DNA from: Methylotenera sp.
Lineage (GTDB): Bacteria > Pseudomonadota > Gammaproteobacteria > Burkholderiales > Burkholderiaceae_C
Direction: 5' to 3'
DNA length: 41,645 nt
Assembly (NCBI GenBank): GCA_021738245.1
Contig: JAIPCJ010000019.1
Span: 1 to 41,645 of the forward strand
The translations under genes were made by a program, and so were the position numbers. The notes beneath the pieces are model-generated. The model was not told the origin of the DNA and ran no database searches. It was given only the letters and a program-made list of their open reading frames with translations. Shown here in pieces: positions 1 to 11,390 of the stretch; position 1 is the first letter of the stretch, and every line of letters starts with the position of its first letter.

Positions 1-327
1 GGGGCCGTACCAGGTGGGGCTGATCAGGCAGTGCAGGCCGACCTGACCGCCAGGCAGAGCGGCGCCGATGCGCTGGCTGGGCAGCTTGACCAGCACCGCC
101 CGCGCGGGCCCCGCCTGCGCCACGAGGCGGATGAGATCCAGCATCAGGCCCGACACCGGTTCACCGCGGGCCCGCACGACGTAGGGCGGCACCCAGCTGT
201 CGCTGACGGCGAAGCGCAGCGTCTCAGGCTGCGCCCTGGTCGCGCGGGGCTGCAAGAGCGGCAGCCCCACCGCTGATACCGCCAGCGCTCGCCCGATGAA
301 ACGCCGCCGTCGCTCGTCCTGAACCAT
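1..327 (-). CDS. Periplasmic solute-binding protein, family 3-like (3' part outside window)
   Basis: The leftward frame opens at an ATG at 325-327 and stays open to the window edge, giving 109 N-terminal residues. It starts with an arginine-rich, Tat- or Sec-like signal ([18 protein letters not shown]) ending near ATRAQP. It continues with [14 protein letters not shown] and [11 protein letters not shown], the pattern that opens SBP_bac_3 amino-acid-type binding proteins. Such proteins capture small polar ligands in the periplasm for ABC transporters, or act as orphan sensors. The ligand cannot be told because the C-terminal lobe is missing. The gene is divergent from nadA with only 57 nt between the starts. 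The signal plus first beta strand are clear; the family call is moderately secure. Confidence 0.7.
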   Translation of the reverse strand, partial: MVQDERRRRFIGRALAVSAVGLPLLQPRATRAQPETLRFAVSDSWVPPYVVRARGEPVSGLMLDLIRLVAQAGPARAVLVKLPSQRIGAALPGGQVGLHCLISPTWYGP

Positions 328-339
328 GCCCGCAGTGTA

Positions 340-365
340 GGCATGGCGCCCCTGGGGGCGATGCC
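340..365. promoter_or_regulatory. Inverted repeat between the divergent starts of the SBP gene and nadA
   Basis: GGCAT (340-344) pairs with ATGCC (361-365), and CGCCCC (347-352) pairs with GGGGCG (355-360), with a GG bulge. It fills much of the 57-nt space between the two start codons, so it could be an operator or a hairpin in the nadA leader. No consensus -35/-10 pair was found beside it. Confidence 0.4.
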
Positions 366-384
366 ATGGCGATACGATGCCGCC

Positions 385-1485
385 ATGGATCAAGTGAGCT
401 TCGACTACCCCCGCCAGGATGCGGAAGGCGCCACCTGCACCGCCCACGCCTGGGCCAAGGTGCCGGCCCCGCTGACAACGGCGCAGCGGCAGAACCTCGC
501 CACCCGTGCGGCTGATCTGCTCAAGCAGCACAACGCCGTGCTGGTGGCCCATTACTACGTCGACGGCGCCCTGCAGGACCTTGCGCTGGCCACCGGCGGC
601 ATCGTGTCGGACTCCCTCGAAATGGCCCGCTTCGGCCGCGATCATGCCGCGCAGACGCTGGTGGTGGCCGGTGTTCGCTTCATGGGCGAGACCGCCAAGA
701 TCCTGAGCCCCGAGAAGCGCGTGCTGATGCCCGACCTGGACGCCACCTGCTCGCTCGACCTGGGCTGCCCGGCCGATGACTTCGCCCGCTTCTGCGATGC
801 CCATCCCGACCGCCAGGTCGTCGTCTACGCCAACACCAGCGCCGCGGTGAAGGCGCGAGCGGACTGGATGGTGACCAGTTCCTGCGCGCTGGACATCGTG
901 TCCGACCTGCATGCCAAGGGCCAGAAGATCCTCTGGGCGCCCGACCGCCACCTGGGCCGCTACATCCAGGAGCAGACCGGTGCCGACATGCTGATGTGGA
1001 ACGGCGCCTGCATCGTGCACGACGAGTTCAAGGGGCTGGAGCTGCAACTGCTGCGCGAGCAACACCCTGGCGCCTTGGTGCTGGTGCACCCGGAGTCGCC
1101 CAAATCAGTGGTCGAGCAGGCCGACGTGGTGGGCTCCACCTCCGCGCTGATCAAGGCCGTGGTCGAAGGCAACGCGCCGGCCTACATCGTCGCGACCGAC
1201 AACGGCATCCTGCACCGCATGCGCCAGCTGGCGCCGGGCAAGACCCTGATCGAAGCGCCCACCGCCGGCAACAGTGCCACCTGCAAGAGCTGCGCGCACT
1301 GCCCGTGGATGGCCATGAACGGCCTGGCCAATCTGGTGGACTGCCTGCAAAGCGGCCAGCCCGAGATCCAGGTCGAGGAGATCACGCGCGTGAAAGCCGA
1401 ACGCTGCATCACCCGCATGCTGGACTTCACCGCCGCCAGAAAGTCACAGGCGTCCGGGATGACCCCCGGCATCGGGGCCGCTTGA
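385..1485 (+). CDS. nadA: Quinolinate synthase NadA
   Basis: NadA condenses iminoaspartate (made by NadB) with dihydroxyacetone phosphate to quinolinate in de novo NAD synthesis, in the cytosol, using a [4Fe-4S] cluster. The 366-residue product is the normal length for the long proteobacterial form. Conserved pieces include [14 protein letters not shown] (residues 54-67), [10 protein letters not shown] and [11 protein letters not shown]. The three cluster cysteines are expected at C122 (ATCSLD), C209 ([10 protein letters not shown]) and C306 ([10 protein letters not shown]). The ATG at 385 is preferred because the frame's upstream 14 codons are not NadA-like and overlap the hairpin at 340-365. 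Its partner nadB lies about 2 kb away on the other strand, so the two share a neighbourhood but not a transcript. Confidence 0.96.
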   Translation: MDQVSFDYPRQDAEGATCTAHAWAKVPAPLTTAQRQNLATRAADLLKQHNAVLVAHYYVDGALQDLALATGGIVSDSLEMARFGRDHAAQTLVVAGVRFMGETAKILSPEKRVLMPDLDATCSLDLGCPADDFARFCDAHPDRQVVVYANTSAAVKARADWMVTSSCALDIVSDLHAKGQKILWAPDRHLGRYIQEQTGADMLMWNGACIVHDEFKGLELQLLREQHPGALVLVHPESPKSVVEQADVVGSTSALIKAVVEGNAPAYIVATDNGILHRMRQLAPGKTLIEAPTAGNSATCKSCAHCPWMAMNGLANLVDCLQSGQPEIQVEEITRVKAERCITRMLDFTAARKSQASGMTPGIGAA

Positions 1486-1558
1486 TCTGGGACAGTCCTG
1501 CTGGCGCCCCCACGGCGCTATAAGACACGCATCGCCCTCCGCCACGAAAGGCCGCACC

Positions 1559-1849
1559 ATGTCCGCCGACTTCAGCTCCCTGTACAACCACCATGAACGC
1601 GAAGTCTTCGCCGCCGTGATGGCGGCGGCCAAGGACTACTCGGACATCGCCGCCAGCAACGACCTGCTGTGCGACGTCGCCTGCGTGGCGCTCAACCGCC
1701 TGCAGCCGCGCTACATCCGGCACGAGGTGGATTTCAGCTTCTACCTGACCGAGCACGAACGCCACGAGATCGACAACGCGATCGCCGAGGCGGTGGGCTA
1801 TGCCTTCAACTTCGTGCAGGCGCGCACGGCGCTGCGGGCGCGCAACTAG
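1559..1849 (+). CDS. ComFB-family protein
   Basis: A 96-residue cytosolic protein matching the late competence ComFB family: an N-terminal helix with YNHHEREVF, then DLLCDVACVALNRLQPRYI (residues 38-56), the Cys- and Asn-containing core helix of the family, and a C-terminal helical segment. Members in other bacteria have been reported as small alpha-helical c-di-GMP-binding proteins; the exact role in betaproteobacteria is not established. The start is supported by GAAAGG about 8 nt before the ATG. It follows nadA by 73 nt with a TATAAG box at 1519-1524 but no good -35, so it may be co-transcribed with nadA or have its own weak promoter. Confidence 0.75.
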   Translation: MSADFSSLYNHHEREVFAAVMAAAKDYSDIAASNDLLCDVACVALNRLQPRYIRHEVDFSFYLTEHERHEIDNAIAEAVGYAFNFVQARTALRARN

Positions 1850-1872
1850 GCCTGCGGGCGCGGCGGTGGCGC

Positions 1873-1959
1873 TCAGCGCGGCCGGGGCGTGCGCAGCAGG
1901 TCGATGATCGCCAGCACCAGCGGTGCGCCGAGGATCCACGCGGGGATGAGTGCAGTCAT
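1873..1959 (-). CDS. 28-residue single-span membrane peptide
   Basis: A short frame reads MTALIPAWILGAPLVLAIID followed by LLRTPRPR and a stop. It has one strongly hydrophobic stretch (about residues 4-22) followed by a basic tail, which predicts an inner-membrane peptide with the tail in the cytosol. The translation signal is strong: GAAGGAAA sits about 5-8 nt before the ATG. It lies 62 nt downstream of the nadB stop on the same strand, so it could be the last gene of that transcript. I do not recognise a characterised family. The case for coding rests on the ribosome binding site, the helix and the positive-inside tail. Confidence 0.5.
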   Translation of the reverse strand: MTALIPAWILGAPLVLAIIDLLRTPRPR

Positions 1960-1960
1960 G

Positions 1961-1984
1961 ACGTTTCCTTCAGATTGGAAACGT
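1961..1984 (-). promoter_or_regulatory. Perfect 8-bp hairpin covering the ribosome binding site of the 28-residue peptide
   Basis: ACGTTTCC and GGAAACGT form a perfect 8-bp inverted repeat with an 8-nt loop. Read on the minus strand, the 3' arm contains the GGAAA of the ribosome binding site and ends one base before the ATG at 1957-1959. In RNA it would hide the binding site; in DNA it would be a 24-bp dyad able to bind a repressor. Confidence 0.6.
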
Positions 1985-2021
1985 CCCTGGGCAATCGCGA
2001 TTCCCGCCTCGCCCGCCCCAC

Positions 2022-3635
2022 TCAGCGGCGCCGCCGCTCGCTGATCAGCACGGTCGGGAAACTCACCGGCAAGGTTTGCGGGTAGTCCCGGCTGTAGTGC
2101 AGGCCGCGACTCTCGTGGCGCATCAGCGCAGAGCGCACGATGAGCTCCGCGCAATCGACCAGGTTGCGCAGCTCCAGCAGGTCGCGTGTCACGCGGAAGT
2201 TGGCGTAGTAATCATCGATCTCGCCACGCAGCAGCTCGATGCGGTGCAGCGCCCGCTCCAGCCGCTTGGTGGTGCGCACGATGCCCACGTAGTTCCACAT
2301 CAAGAGCCGCAGTTCGTCCCAGTTGTGGGCGATGACGACCTGCTCGTCCGCGTTCTCGACCTGACTCTCGTCCCAGGCCGGCAGCGGTGCCGGTGGCTGC
2401 ACCGGATGGCTGAGGATGTCAGCCGCGCAGGTCTGCCCGAGCACGACGCACTCCAGCAGCGAATTGCTGGCCAGACGGTTGGCGCCGTGCAGGCCGGTGT
2501 AGCCCGTCTCGCCCACGGCATACAGCCCGGGCAGGTCACAACGGCCCATCAGGTCGGTCACCGCGCCGCCGCAGGTGAAGTGCACGGCCGGCACGACCGG
2601 AATGGGCTGCCGCGCGATGTCGATGCCGAGCTTCAGGCAGCGCGCGTGGATGGTCGGGAAATGCTCGATCAGGAAGGCTTCGCCCAGGTGGGTGGCGTCC
2701 AGCCACACATGGTCCAGGCCGTGCTTCTTCATCTCGAAGTCGATGGCGCGGGCCACGATGTCGCGCGGCGCGAGCTCCATGCGCTCGTCGTGCGCCGCCA
2801 TGAAGCGGGTGCCATCGGGCAGCTTCAGATGCCCACCCTCCCCACGCAGCGCCTCCGTGATCAGGAAGCTGCGCTCCTGCGGGTGGTACAGGCAGGTCGG
2901 GTGGAACTGGATGAACTCCATGTTCGCCACCCGGCAGCCGGCCCGCCAGGCCATGGCGATGCCGTCGCCCGTGGAGGTGTCGGGGTTGGTGGTGTAGCGG
3001 TAGACCTTGCCCGCGCCGCCCGTGGCAAGCACCACGGCGCGCGCCGGCAGGGTCTCCACGCGCTGGGCGTCGATGTCCAGCGCATAGACGCCGTAGACCC
3101 GAGGCACGCCCCTGTCCACATCTTCACGCTGCACATGGCGCGAGGTGATCAGGTCCAGCGCCATCCAGCGCTCGCGCAGCGTGATATTGGGATGCCGGCG
3201 CGCCACGGCCAGCAGTTGGTCATGGATGGCCTTGCCGGTGGCATCGGCCGCATGCGCGATGCGCCGCACCGCATGGCCGCCCTCGCGTGTCAGGTGCAGG
3301 CCCAGGGGGCCGGTGTCGTCAGGCGTGAAGGGCACGCCCTGCTCCACCAGCCAGCCCACGGCGGCCGCGCTGCGCTCGGCGATGAAGCGCGCGGTGGCTT
3401 CGTCCACCAGGCCCGCGCCGGCCTCCTGGGTATCGCGCACATGGCTCTCGATGGAATCGTCGCTGCCGAGCACGCCGACGATGCCGCCCTGGGCCCAGGC
3501 GGTCGCGGCTTCGGTGAGCTCACGCTTGGCCAGGATGACGACCGGCACCGTGTCGGCCAGGTGCAGTGCAACCGTCAGGCCGGCCAGGCCGGCACCGATG
3601 ATCACGACGGGAGCTTCTTGAGGGGCAGCAGTCAT
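2022..3635 (-). CDS. nadB: L-aspartate oxidase NadB
   Basis: NadB oxidises L-aspartate to iminoaspartate with FAD, the first step of de novo NAD synthesis, and hands it to NadA. The 537-residue product opens with the FAD dinucleotide motif [17 protein letters not shown] (residues 10-26). It has the [10 protein letters not shown] segment, the second flavin motif [17 protein letters not shown], the substrate-loop segment [10 protein letters not shown], and the C-terminal fumarate reductase-like helical domain. The ATG at 3635 (MTAAPQ) is chosen over one 24 nt upstream because the dinucleotide fold then starts at a normal distance and an AGGA lies upstream. It diverges from the S9 peptidase gene with 112 nt between starts. 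Confidence 0.96.
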   Translation of the reverse strand: MTAAPQEAPVVIIGAGLAGLTVALHLADTVPVVILAKRELTEAATAWAQGGIVGVLGSDDSIESHVRDTQEAGAGLVDEATARFIAERSAAAVGWLVEQGVPFTPDDTGPLGLHLTREGGHAVRRIAHAADATGKAIHDQLLAVARRHPNITLRERWMALDLITSRHVQREDVDRGVPRVYGVYALDIDAQRVETLPARAVVLATGGAGKVYRYTTNPDTSTGDGIAMAWRAGCRVANMEFIQFHPTCLYHPQERSFLITEALRGEGGHLKLPDGTRFMAAHDERMELAPRDIVARAIDFEMKKHGLDHVWLDATHLGEAFLIEHFPTIHARCLKLGIDIARQPIPVVPAVHFTCGGAVTDLMGRCDLPGLYAVGETGYTGLHGANRLASNSLLECVVLGQTCAADILSHPVQPPAPLPAWDESQVENADEQVVIAHNWDELRLLMWNYVGIVRTTKRLERALHRIELLRGEIDDYYANFRVTRDLLELRNLVDCAELIVRSALMRHESRGLHYSRDYPQTLPVSFPTVLISERRRR

Positions 3636-3747
3636 GGGCCACGATTGTCCTGCAGGCATGAAGCACCCGGCGCGAGGTGAGGATTGCCTTGAGGGAGAGG
3701 CTTGCCCGCCTGGGCGCGAGCCCTATGCTGCCGCGCCTGGAGGAGAC

Positions 3748-5769
3748 ATGAACCCATTGACGTGCTGGGCCCGTCGGGCCGCGAACGCCGCCGCCATCGC
3801 CATCACCCTGGCCACCTCGCTGGCCGCCCCTGCGCTGGCGGCGCCACCACCCGCCGAGCTGTTCTTCAAGGACGCCGACATCATCGAGGCCGTGCTGTCG
3901 CCTTCGGGCCGCCGGCTCGCCATCACCTCGGCCAAGGGCGCCACGCGGGTGGGGCTGGTGGTGATCGACATGGGCCCGGGCGGCCAGATGCAGCGCCTGG
4001 CCCAGTTCAGCGATGGCGACGTCTTCCAGGTGCGTTGGGTCAATGAGGAGCGGCTGATCTTCGGCGTGACGGATCTGTCGGAGGGCAGCGGCCGCCCCCA
4101 GGGCGCGCCCGGCCTCTTCAGCGTCGCCACCGATGGCAAGCCGATGCGCCAGTGGGTTCGCCGCATGGGCAAGCCCTTCATCAGCAATGGGGCAGATGAC
4201 CGCATCCTGGACTGGAACCACTTCGTGCTGCGCGTGCCCGCCCTGCAGCCCGACCAGCCGAACGAAGAGGTGCTCATCGCCGAGTACGGGCTGAGCGAGG
4301 TGCACACGCTCACGCCCCTCTGGCTCAACACCCGCACCGGCCGCACCCGCAGCGTGAGTTTCGACCAGCCCCGCAACACCGTCGGCTGGCTGACCGACGA
4401 GAACGCAGAGCCGCGCGTGGCCATCACGATGGACAAAGGCCGCCGGGGCGCCTGGTGGCGCGCGCCCGGCAGCAAGGACTGGGTGCAGCTCTTCGACGCC
4501 GACCAGTTCAAGCTGCCTTTCCTGCCAGTGTCGGTCGACAACGCGGGCAACCTCTACGTGACGCGCACCGAAGGCCCGCAGCGGCTGCAGGTCCTGACGC
4601 GCTACGACTTCGCCGCCCAGGCGCCCGAGCCCAAGCCGCTGGTCGTCACGCCCGGCTTCGATTTCAGCGGCGAGCTGCTGTCCGAGGGCAGCCGCACGGC
4701 GCTGGGCGTGCGCGTGCAGGTCGACGGCGAGACCACCGTCTGGTTCAACGAGGCGATGAAGGCGCTTCAGCAGCAGGCCGATCGCCTGTTTCCAGGCGCC
4801 GTGAACCACATCAGCTGCCGCCGCTGCGGCCAAGCTGACATGGTGGCCCTGATCCGCAGCAGCAGCGACCGAGACCCGGGCCGGCTGTTGTACTACCAGG
4901 CCAAGCCCGCCGAAGGCGAGAAGCCCTGGACCTCGCTCGGCCGCATGCGACCGGACGTGAAGCCCGAGCAGATGGCCACCATGGAACTGACTCGCGTGCC
5001 GGCGCGCGACGGCCTGGAGCTGCCGGTCTGGGTGACCCGCTCCCCCAACGCCAAAGGCCCGCTGCCCGCCGTGGTGCTCGTGCATGGCGGCCCCTGGGTG
5101 CGCGGCGGCACCTGGGGCTGGCACCCGATGGCGCAGTTCCTGGCCTCGCGCGGCTATGTCGTCATCGAGCCGGAGTTCCGGGGCAGCACCGGCTATGGCG
5201 ACACCCACTTCAAGGCCGGCTTCAAGCAATGGGGCCAGGCCATGCAGGACGACGTGGCCGATGCGCTCCGCTGGGCGCAGCAACAGGGCCTGGCCAGCGA
5301 CAAGGCCTGCATCGCCGGCGCCAGCTATGGCGGCTACAGCACGCTGATGGGCCTGGCCCGGGATGCCGACCTCTACCGCTGCGGCGTCGCCTGGATTGCC
5401 GTGACCGACCTGGAGCTGCTGCTGCGCGGCTCCTGGTGGGTGCGCGATGACACCTCCAGCCTGGCGCGCCAGTACGCCCTGCCCGAGATGATCGGCGACC
5501 CCGACAAGGACGCCGCCCTCGTCACCGCGAACTCACCCGTGAAGCTCGCGGCCCGCATCAAGGCACCGGTGCTGCTGGCCTTTGGCGAGGACGACCGCCG
5601 CGTGCCGCTGGCCCATGGCAAACGCATGCGCGAGGCGCTGCAGGCAGCCGGCAACGACCCGCTGTGGGTGACCTACCCCGGCGAAGGCCATGGCTTTGCG
5701 GTGCTCAAGAACCGGGTCGACTTCGCGCAGCGCCTGGAGGCCTTCCTGGCCCGCCATCTTCAGCCCTGA
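3748..5769 (+). CDS. Exported S9-family prolyl oligopeptidase-like peptidase
   Basis: A 673-residue serine peptidase of the S9 (acylaminoacyl/dipeptidyl peptidase) type. A Sec signal with the hydrophobic run AAAIAITLATSLAAPALA puts it in the periplasm. Residues about 30-390 form a propeller-like domain with PSGRRLAITSA and RWVNEERLIFGVTD. The C-terminal alpha/beta-hydrolase has LPAVVLVHGGPW, the nucleophile elbow GASYGGYS (Ser526), the acid in FGEDDRRVPL (Asp616) and the base in GEGHGF (His648), so the triad is complete. GGAGGAG just before the ATG at 3748 fixes the start; in-frame codons upstream are not signal-like. The 3' end overlaps the desaturase gene by 10 nt, tail to tail. Confidence 0.93.
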   Translation: MNPLTCWARRAANAAAIAITLATSLAAPALAAPPPAELFFKDADIIEAVLSPSGRRLAITSAKGATRVGLVVIDMGPGGQMQRLAQFSDGDVFQVRWVNEERLIFGVTDLSEGSGRPQGAPGLFSVATDGKPMRQWVRRMGKPFISNGADDRILDWNHFVLRVPALQPDQPNEEVLIAEYGLSEVHTLTPLWLNTRTGRTRSVSFDQPRNTVGWLTDENAEPRVAITMDKGRRGAWWRAPGSKDWVQLFDADQFKLPFLPVSVDNAGNLYVTRTEGPQRLQVLTRYDFAAQAPEPKPLVVTPGFDFSGELLSEGSRTALGVRVQVDGETTVWFNEAMKALQQQADRLFPGAVNHISCRRCGQADMVALIRSSSDRDPGRLLYYQAKPAEGEKPWTSLGRMRPDVKPEQMATMELTRVPARDGLELPVWVTRSPNAKGPLPAVVLVHGGPWVRGGTWGWHPMAQFLASRGYVVIEPEFRGSTGYGDTHFKAGFKQWGQAMQDDVADALRWAQQQGLASDKACIAGASYGGYSTLMGLARDADLYRCGVAWIAVTDLELLLRGSWWVRDDTSSLARQYALPEMIGDPDKDAALVTANSPVKLAARIKAPVLLAFGEDDRRVPLAHGKRMREALQAAGNDPLWVTYPGEGHGFAVLKNRVDFAQRLEAFLARHLQP

Positions 5770-6641
5770 TCGCGAAAACCATTGCCATGCCGCCGCCAGT
5801 CCGGCGGCATCCACAGGTGGGCCAGGCGCAGGCGCCAGGACGTCTCGGCCGCCATGTCGCGGAACATGGCACGCCATTCATGCGCATTCAGCCAGAAGAG
5901 ATGGTGCGTCGGGAACGGATGCTCCAGGCCATAGTCCACCGGCTCACGTTCGGGCTCGAAGCTGCCGAACAGGCGGTCGAACACGATCAGCGTGCCGCCG
6001 AAATTGCGGTCGATGTATTGCGGGTTACGCCCATGGTGGGCCCGGTGGTGGGACGGCGTGTTGAAGATGAACTCGAACCACGCCGGCAGCCGCCCCACCC
6101 AGGTGGTGTGCACGAAGAACTGGTAGGCCAGGTTCAACGACAGCGCGAACAGCACCCAGCGCGGTTCGAAGCCCAGCCACACCGCCGGCAGATAGAACAG
6201 CCAGTTGCCCGCCAGCGCATAGAACCAGCTCTGCCGCAGCGCCGTGCCGAAGTTCATCTTCTCGGAGCCATGGTGCACGACGTGCGCACACCAGAACCAG
6301 CGGATGCGGTGGCTGGCGCGATGGAAGCCGTAGTACAGCAACTCCACCAGCAGGAAGAGACCGAGGAAGCGCCAGGGGCTGATGTCGATCGTGAAGAGGC
6401 GGTGCTCGTACACCCAGCCCAGGGCCGGCAGCACCAGCACGGCCAGCAAGAGCAGGTCCACGGCCAGGTAGCTGCCGCCGCTGTTCAGGCTGTCCAGCGT
6501 GTCACGCCAGTCGAACACCCGCGTGCGGCGAAACCGCCAGGCTTCCAGCGCCAGGCAGACGCCGAACACCGGCGACAGGAGCAGCAGCGTCAGGTCGCGC
6601 CAGTCGAAGTGGCGCTGGTAGAGGTCAAGGAACAGATCCAT
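5760..6641 (-). CDS. Sterol desaturase / fatty acid hydroxylase family membrane protein
   Basis: A 293-residue integral membrane di-iron oxygenase of the sterol desaturase family. Several hydrophobic spans are visible (LTLLLLSPVFGVCLALEAW, AVDLLLLAVLVLPALGWVY, FLGLFLLVELLYYGF). The histidine clusters that bind two irons are present in order: HRASH, HVVHH and HHRAHH, with a late HPFPTHH. Members hydroxylate or desaturate lipids; bacterial ones include carotenoid, hopanoid, ornithine-lipid and alkylglycerol oxygenases, and the substrate here is unknown. The start at 6641 (MDLFLDL) is the first Met consistent with membrane topology. The divergent AraC gene and the tandem repeat between them suggest AraC control. 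Confidence 0.9.
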   Translation of the reverse strand: MDLFLDLYQRHFDWRDLTLLLLSPVFGVCLALEAWRFRRTRVFDWRDTLDSLNSGGSYLAVDLLLLAVLVLPALGWVYEHRLFTIDISPWRFLGLFLLVELLYYGFHRASHRIRWFWCAHVVHHGSEKMNFGTALRQSWFYALAGNWLFYLPAVWLGFEPRWVLFALSLNLAYQFFVHTTWVGRLPAWFEFIFNTPSHHRAHHGRNPQYIDRNFGGTLIVFDRLFGSFEPEREPVDYGLEHPFPTHHLFWLNAHEWRAMFRDMAAETSWRLRLAHLWMPPDWRRHGNGFRDQG

Positions 6642-6674
6642 CGCGACATGGTGCGCCGCAGGCCGGCAGGAATC

Positions 6675-6716
6675 TTGACGCGACAGCCCACGTTTTTGAC
6701 AGATCACGCCACGCTG
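6675..6716. promoter_or_regulatory. Tandem 21-bp direct repeat, probable AraC-family operator
   Basis: Two adjacent copies of TTGAC-N4-CA-N2-CCACG start at 6675 and 6696, exactly 21 bp apart, and match at 13 of 21 positions. AraC/XylS regulators commonly bind direct repeats spaced by two helical turns. The repeat lies in the 127-nt space between the divergent desaturase and AraC genes. The second copy also supplies a perfect TTGACA (6696-6701) that could be a -35 for the AraC gene, though no good -10 follows. Confidence 0.55.
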
Positions 6717-6768
6717 CGGGTCATCACCCAGCCAGCCGCGGCGGTGCGCGCGGCATGATGACCAGCCC

Positions 6769-7755
6769 ATGGATGAGACCCGCGTCGCCGCCAGCTATGT
6801 GCAGTTGCTCTTCGAGCACATGGCGGCCCTCGGACGCGCGGACGCCCTGGGCCCGCCGCCCGCGCCGAGCGAAACCTTCGTCGCGCTCAGGCGCTGGCAA
6901 GCCCTGCTGGCGCAGGCCCGCGACCTGGACCCCGGCCCCAAGGGCAGCTTCACGCTGCGTCTGGCGCGCGGCATTGCGCCGCGGCACTTCGGCGTGGTGG
7001 GTTTCGCGGCCCTGGCCTGCAATACGCTGGCCGACGCGCTGCAGCGGCTGGAGCGCTACCACCGCTCGGTCTACGACGTGAACATCGCCCAGGTTCGCCC
7101 CAGCGGCGACGGCATCAGCATCGAATGGGGCGTGGAGCGGGGCCGGCCGGGCGCGCTGGTGGACGAGACCGCAATTGCCTCGCTCGTGCAGCTGGCCCGC
7201 GCCTTCACGGGCCAGCCGGTGCGCGCGCTGGCGGTGGACTTCGTCAACCCGCAACCGGCCGATGTGCGGCCGTACGCCGATTTCTTCGGCGGCACGGTGC
7301 GCTTCGGCCAGCCCGTTACCCGCGTCCTGCTGGCCGCGCGCGATCTGGCCCTGCCGATGCGCGGTGCAGACCCGGCCCTGCTGGCGCTCCTCGACGCTCA
7401 GGCCGAGGCACTGCTGCAGAGCGTCGCCGCGGTCAGCGGCCCGGTCGGGGTCTGGCGGCAGGCGCTGGTCGGGCTGATCCGCAGCGGCCGCACCCAGCTG
7501 CCCGACCTCGCCCAGGCGCTGCAGATGAGCCCGCGCAGCCTGCAGCGGCGCCTGGCCGAACACGGCCACAGCTTCCAGGCGCTGCTGGGTCAGACCCGCC
7601 AGCAGCTCGCCGAGGCGTATCTGCGCGACGACAGCGTCGAGCTGGCCGAAGTCGCCCTGCTGCTGGGCTACTCCGAGCAGAGTGCCTTCAACCGCGCCTT
7701 CCGGCAATGGACGGGCCAGGCACCGCTGCAGTGGCGCCGGCGGCAGGCCCGATGA
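6769..7755 (+). CDS. AraC-family transcriptional regulator with arabinose-binding-type N-terminal domain
   Basis: A 328-residue regulator. Residues about 15-215 match the N-terminal ligand domain (Arabinose_bd type) seen in OruR/ArgR-like AraC proteins, with FTLRLARGIAPRHFGVVGFA and a PYADFFGGTVRFGQP segment. Residues about 235-325 hold the two helix-turn-helix DNA-binding domain: LPDLAQALQMSPRSLQRRLA and the AraC signature EVALLLGYSEQSAFNRAFRQW. The stop overlaps the start of the DUF2804 gene by 4 nt (ATGA), so the two are translationally coupled. The likely targets are the divergent desaturase gene and its own operon through the 21-bp repeats. The inducer is unknown; regulators of this subclass often sense lipids or amino acids. 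Confidence 0.9.
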   Translation: MDETRVAASYVQLLFEHMAALGRADALGPPPAPSETFVALRRWQALLAQARDLDPGPKGSFTLRLARGIAPRHFGVVGFAALACNTLADALQRLERYHRSVYDVNIAQVRPSGDGISIEWGVERGRPGALVDETAIASLVQLARAFTGQPVRALAVDFVNPQPADVRPYADFFGGTVRFGQPVTRVLLAARDLALPMRGADPALLALLDAQAEALLQSVAAVSGPVGVWRQALVGLIRSGRTQLPDLAQALQMSPRSLQRRLAEHGHSFQALLGQTRQQLAEAYLRDDSVELAEVALLLGYSEQSAFNRAFRQWTGQAPLQWRRRQAR

Positions 7756-8732
7756 TCCCGGCGCCCGCTTCCCTCATCGCGGACGGCGCTCCGCGGCATG
7801 GCCGCTACGCGGGCCCCCTTGCACGCTTCGACTGGGCCGCACTGCAGCCACGGCCGGGCTGGCTGTGGCGCGCGCTGCACCACAAGCGCTGGCACTACAT
7901 CGGCCTGGGCAACGCCGAGCTCTTCATCGGCCTCGCCATCGTCGATGTCGGCTGGGCCTGCTCGGCCTTCGCCTACCTCTTCGATCGCCGCCAACGCCGG
8001 CTGCTCGCAGACTGGAGCCAGGACGGGCTGCCGCGGCTGCAGGCGAGTGTGTCCGACGCGCCGCTGGCCGGTGCCAAGGCCTGGTTTCTCGGGCCCGGGG
8101 CCCGGCTGTCGCTACGCCATGAGGCCAGCGAGCTGCGCTTGGCTGTCGCGACCAAGGCCCTGCGCATCCAAGCCGTGATGGACCTGCGCGCCATGGCGGC
8201 GCCGCTGCTGGCGATCGGCCCCATCGAGGGCGGCCTGGCCCACGCGACGCAGAAGACCACCGCCCTGCCCGTGCGCGGCTGGGCGCAGGCCGGTGGCCAA
8301 CGCTTCGCACTCGACGACGCCTGGGCCGCCGTGGATGCCTCCAACGGCCTGCTCGCCCGCGACACCGCCTGGCGCTGGGCCAGCGCCCACGCCCCCGGCA
8401 TCGGCTTCAACCTGCAGCAGGGCTACTTCGGCGGCCAGGAGAACGTGCTGTGGCTGGACGGCCAGCCCCTCGCGCTGGGCGCGGCGCGCTTCGAGTTCGA
8501 CGCCACGCGGCCACTGGAACCGTGGCACGTGAGCACCGACGACGGCCTGCTGGACCTGACCTTCACGCCGGAAGGCGCGCGCGCGGCGGACAAGGACCTG
8601 CGCGTTGCGGCCAGCCACTACGTCCAGCCGGTCGGCACCTTCGCCGGCACGGTGCGCACTTCCAGAACAGCAACGCCGAGACAGGTCGCTGACCTGGTCG
8701 GCGTCACGGAGGATCACCGCTCGCGCTGGTGA
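7752..8732 (+). CDS. DUF2804 family protein
   Basis: A 326-residue protein of the DUF2804 family, function unknown. No signal peptide or membrane span is seen, so it should be cytosolic. Recognisable pieces are KRWHYIGLGNAELFIGLAIV near residue 40, a stretch of beta-rich repeats, ASNGLLARDTAWRWAS and GFNLQQGYFGGQENVLW around residues 195-240, and the ending GVTEDHRSRW, which is the typical family C-terminus. The ATG overlaps the AraC stop by 4 nt, so it is likely controlled with that regulator. Together with the divergent lipid desaturase this suggests a lipid- or terpenoid-related role, but that is inference from position only. Confidence 0.85.
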   Translation: MIPAPASLIADGAPRHGRYAGPLARFDWAALQPRPGWLWRALHHKRWHYIGLGNAELFIGLAIVDVGWACSAFAYLFDRRQRRLLADWSQDGLPRLQASVSDAPLAGAKAWFLGPGARLSLRHEASELRLAVATKALRIQAVMDLRAMAAPLLAIGPIEGGLAHATQKTTALPVRGWAQAGGQRFALDDAWAAVDASNGLLARDTAWRWASAHAPGIGFNLQQGYFGGQENVLWLDGQPLALGAARFEFDATRPLEPWHVSTDDGLLDLTFTPEGARAADKDLRVAASHYVQPVGTFAGTVRTSRTATPRQVADLVGVTEDHRSRW

Positions 8733-8739
8733 CCGTCAT

Positions 8740-8765
8740 GGCGGCTGGCTTGCAGGCCCGCCGCC
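8740..8765. terminator. Weak GC-rich hairpin between convergent genes
   Basis: GGCGGC (8740-8745) can pair with GCCGCC (8760-8765) across a 14-nt loop, in the 37-nt gap between the DUF2804 and clpB stop codons. There is no T-tract on either strand, so an intrinsic terminator is only possible. Confidence 0.25.
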
Positions 8766-8769
8766 CCGC

Positions 8770-11364
<2,595 letters not shown>

Positions 11365-11390
11365 GGGATGAATCCTCCGGTTGCGAAGCC

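Noticed and set aside
3702..3729. TTGCCC-N16-TATGCT as a promoter for the S9 peptidase
   Set aside because: Each hexamer matches the consensus at only 4 of 6 positions, which is expected by chance in 100 bases; kept only as a weak possibility.
8640..8732. Suspected frameshift near the end of the DUF2804 gene
   Set aside because: The frame ends in GVTEDHRSRW, the expected family C-terminus, at normal length, so the odd preceding stretch is just divergent.
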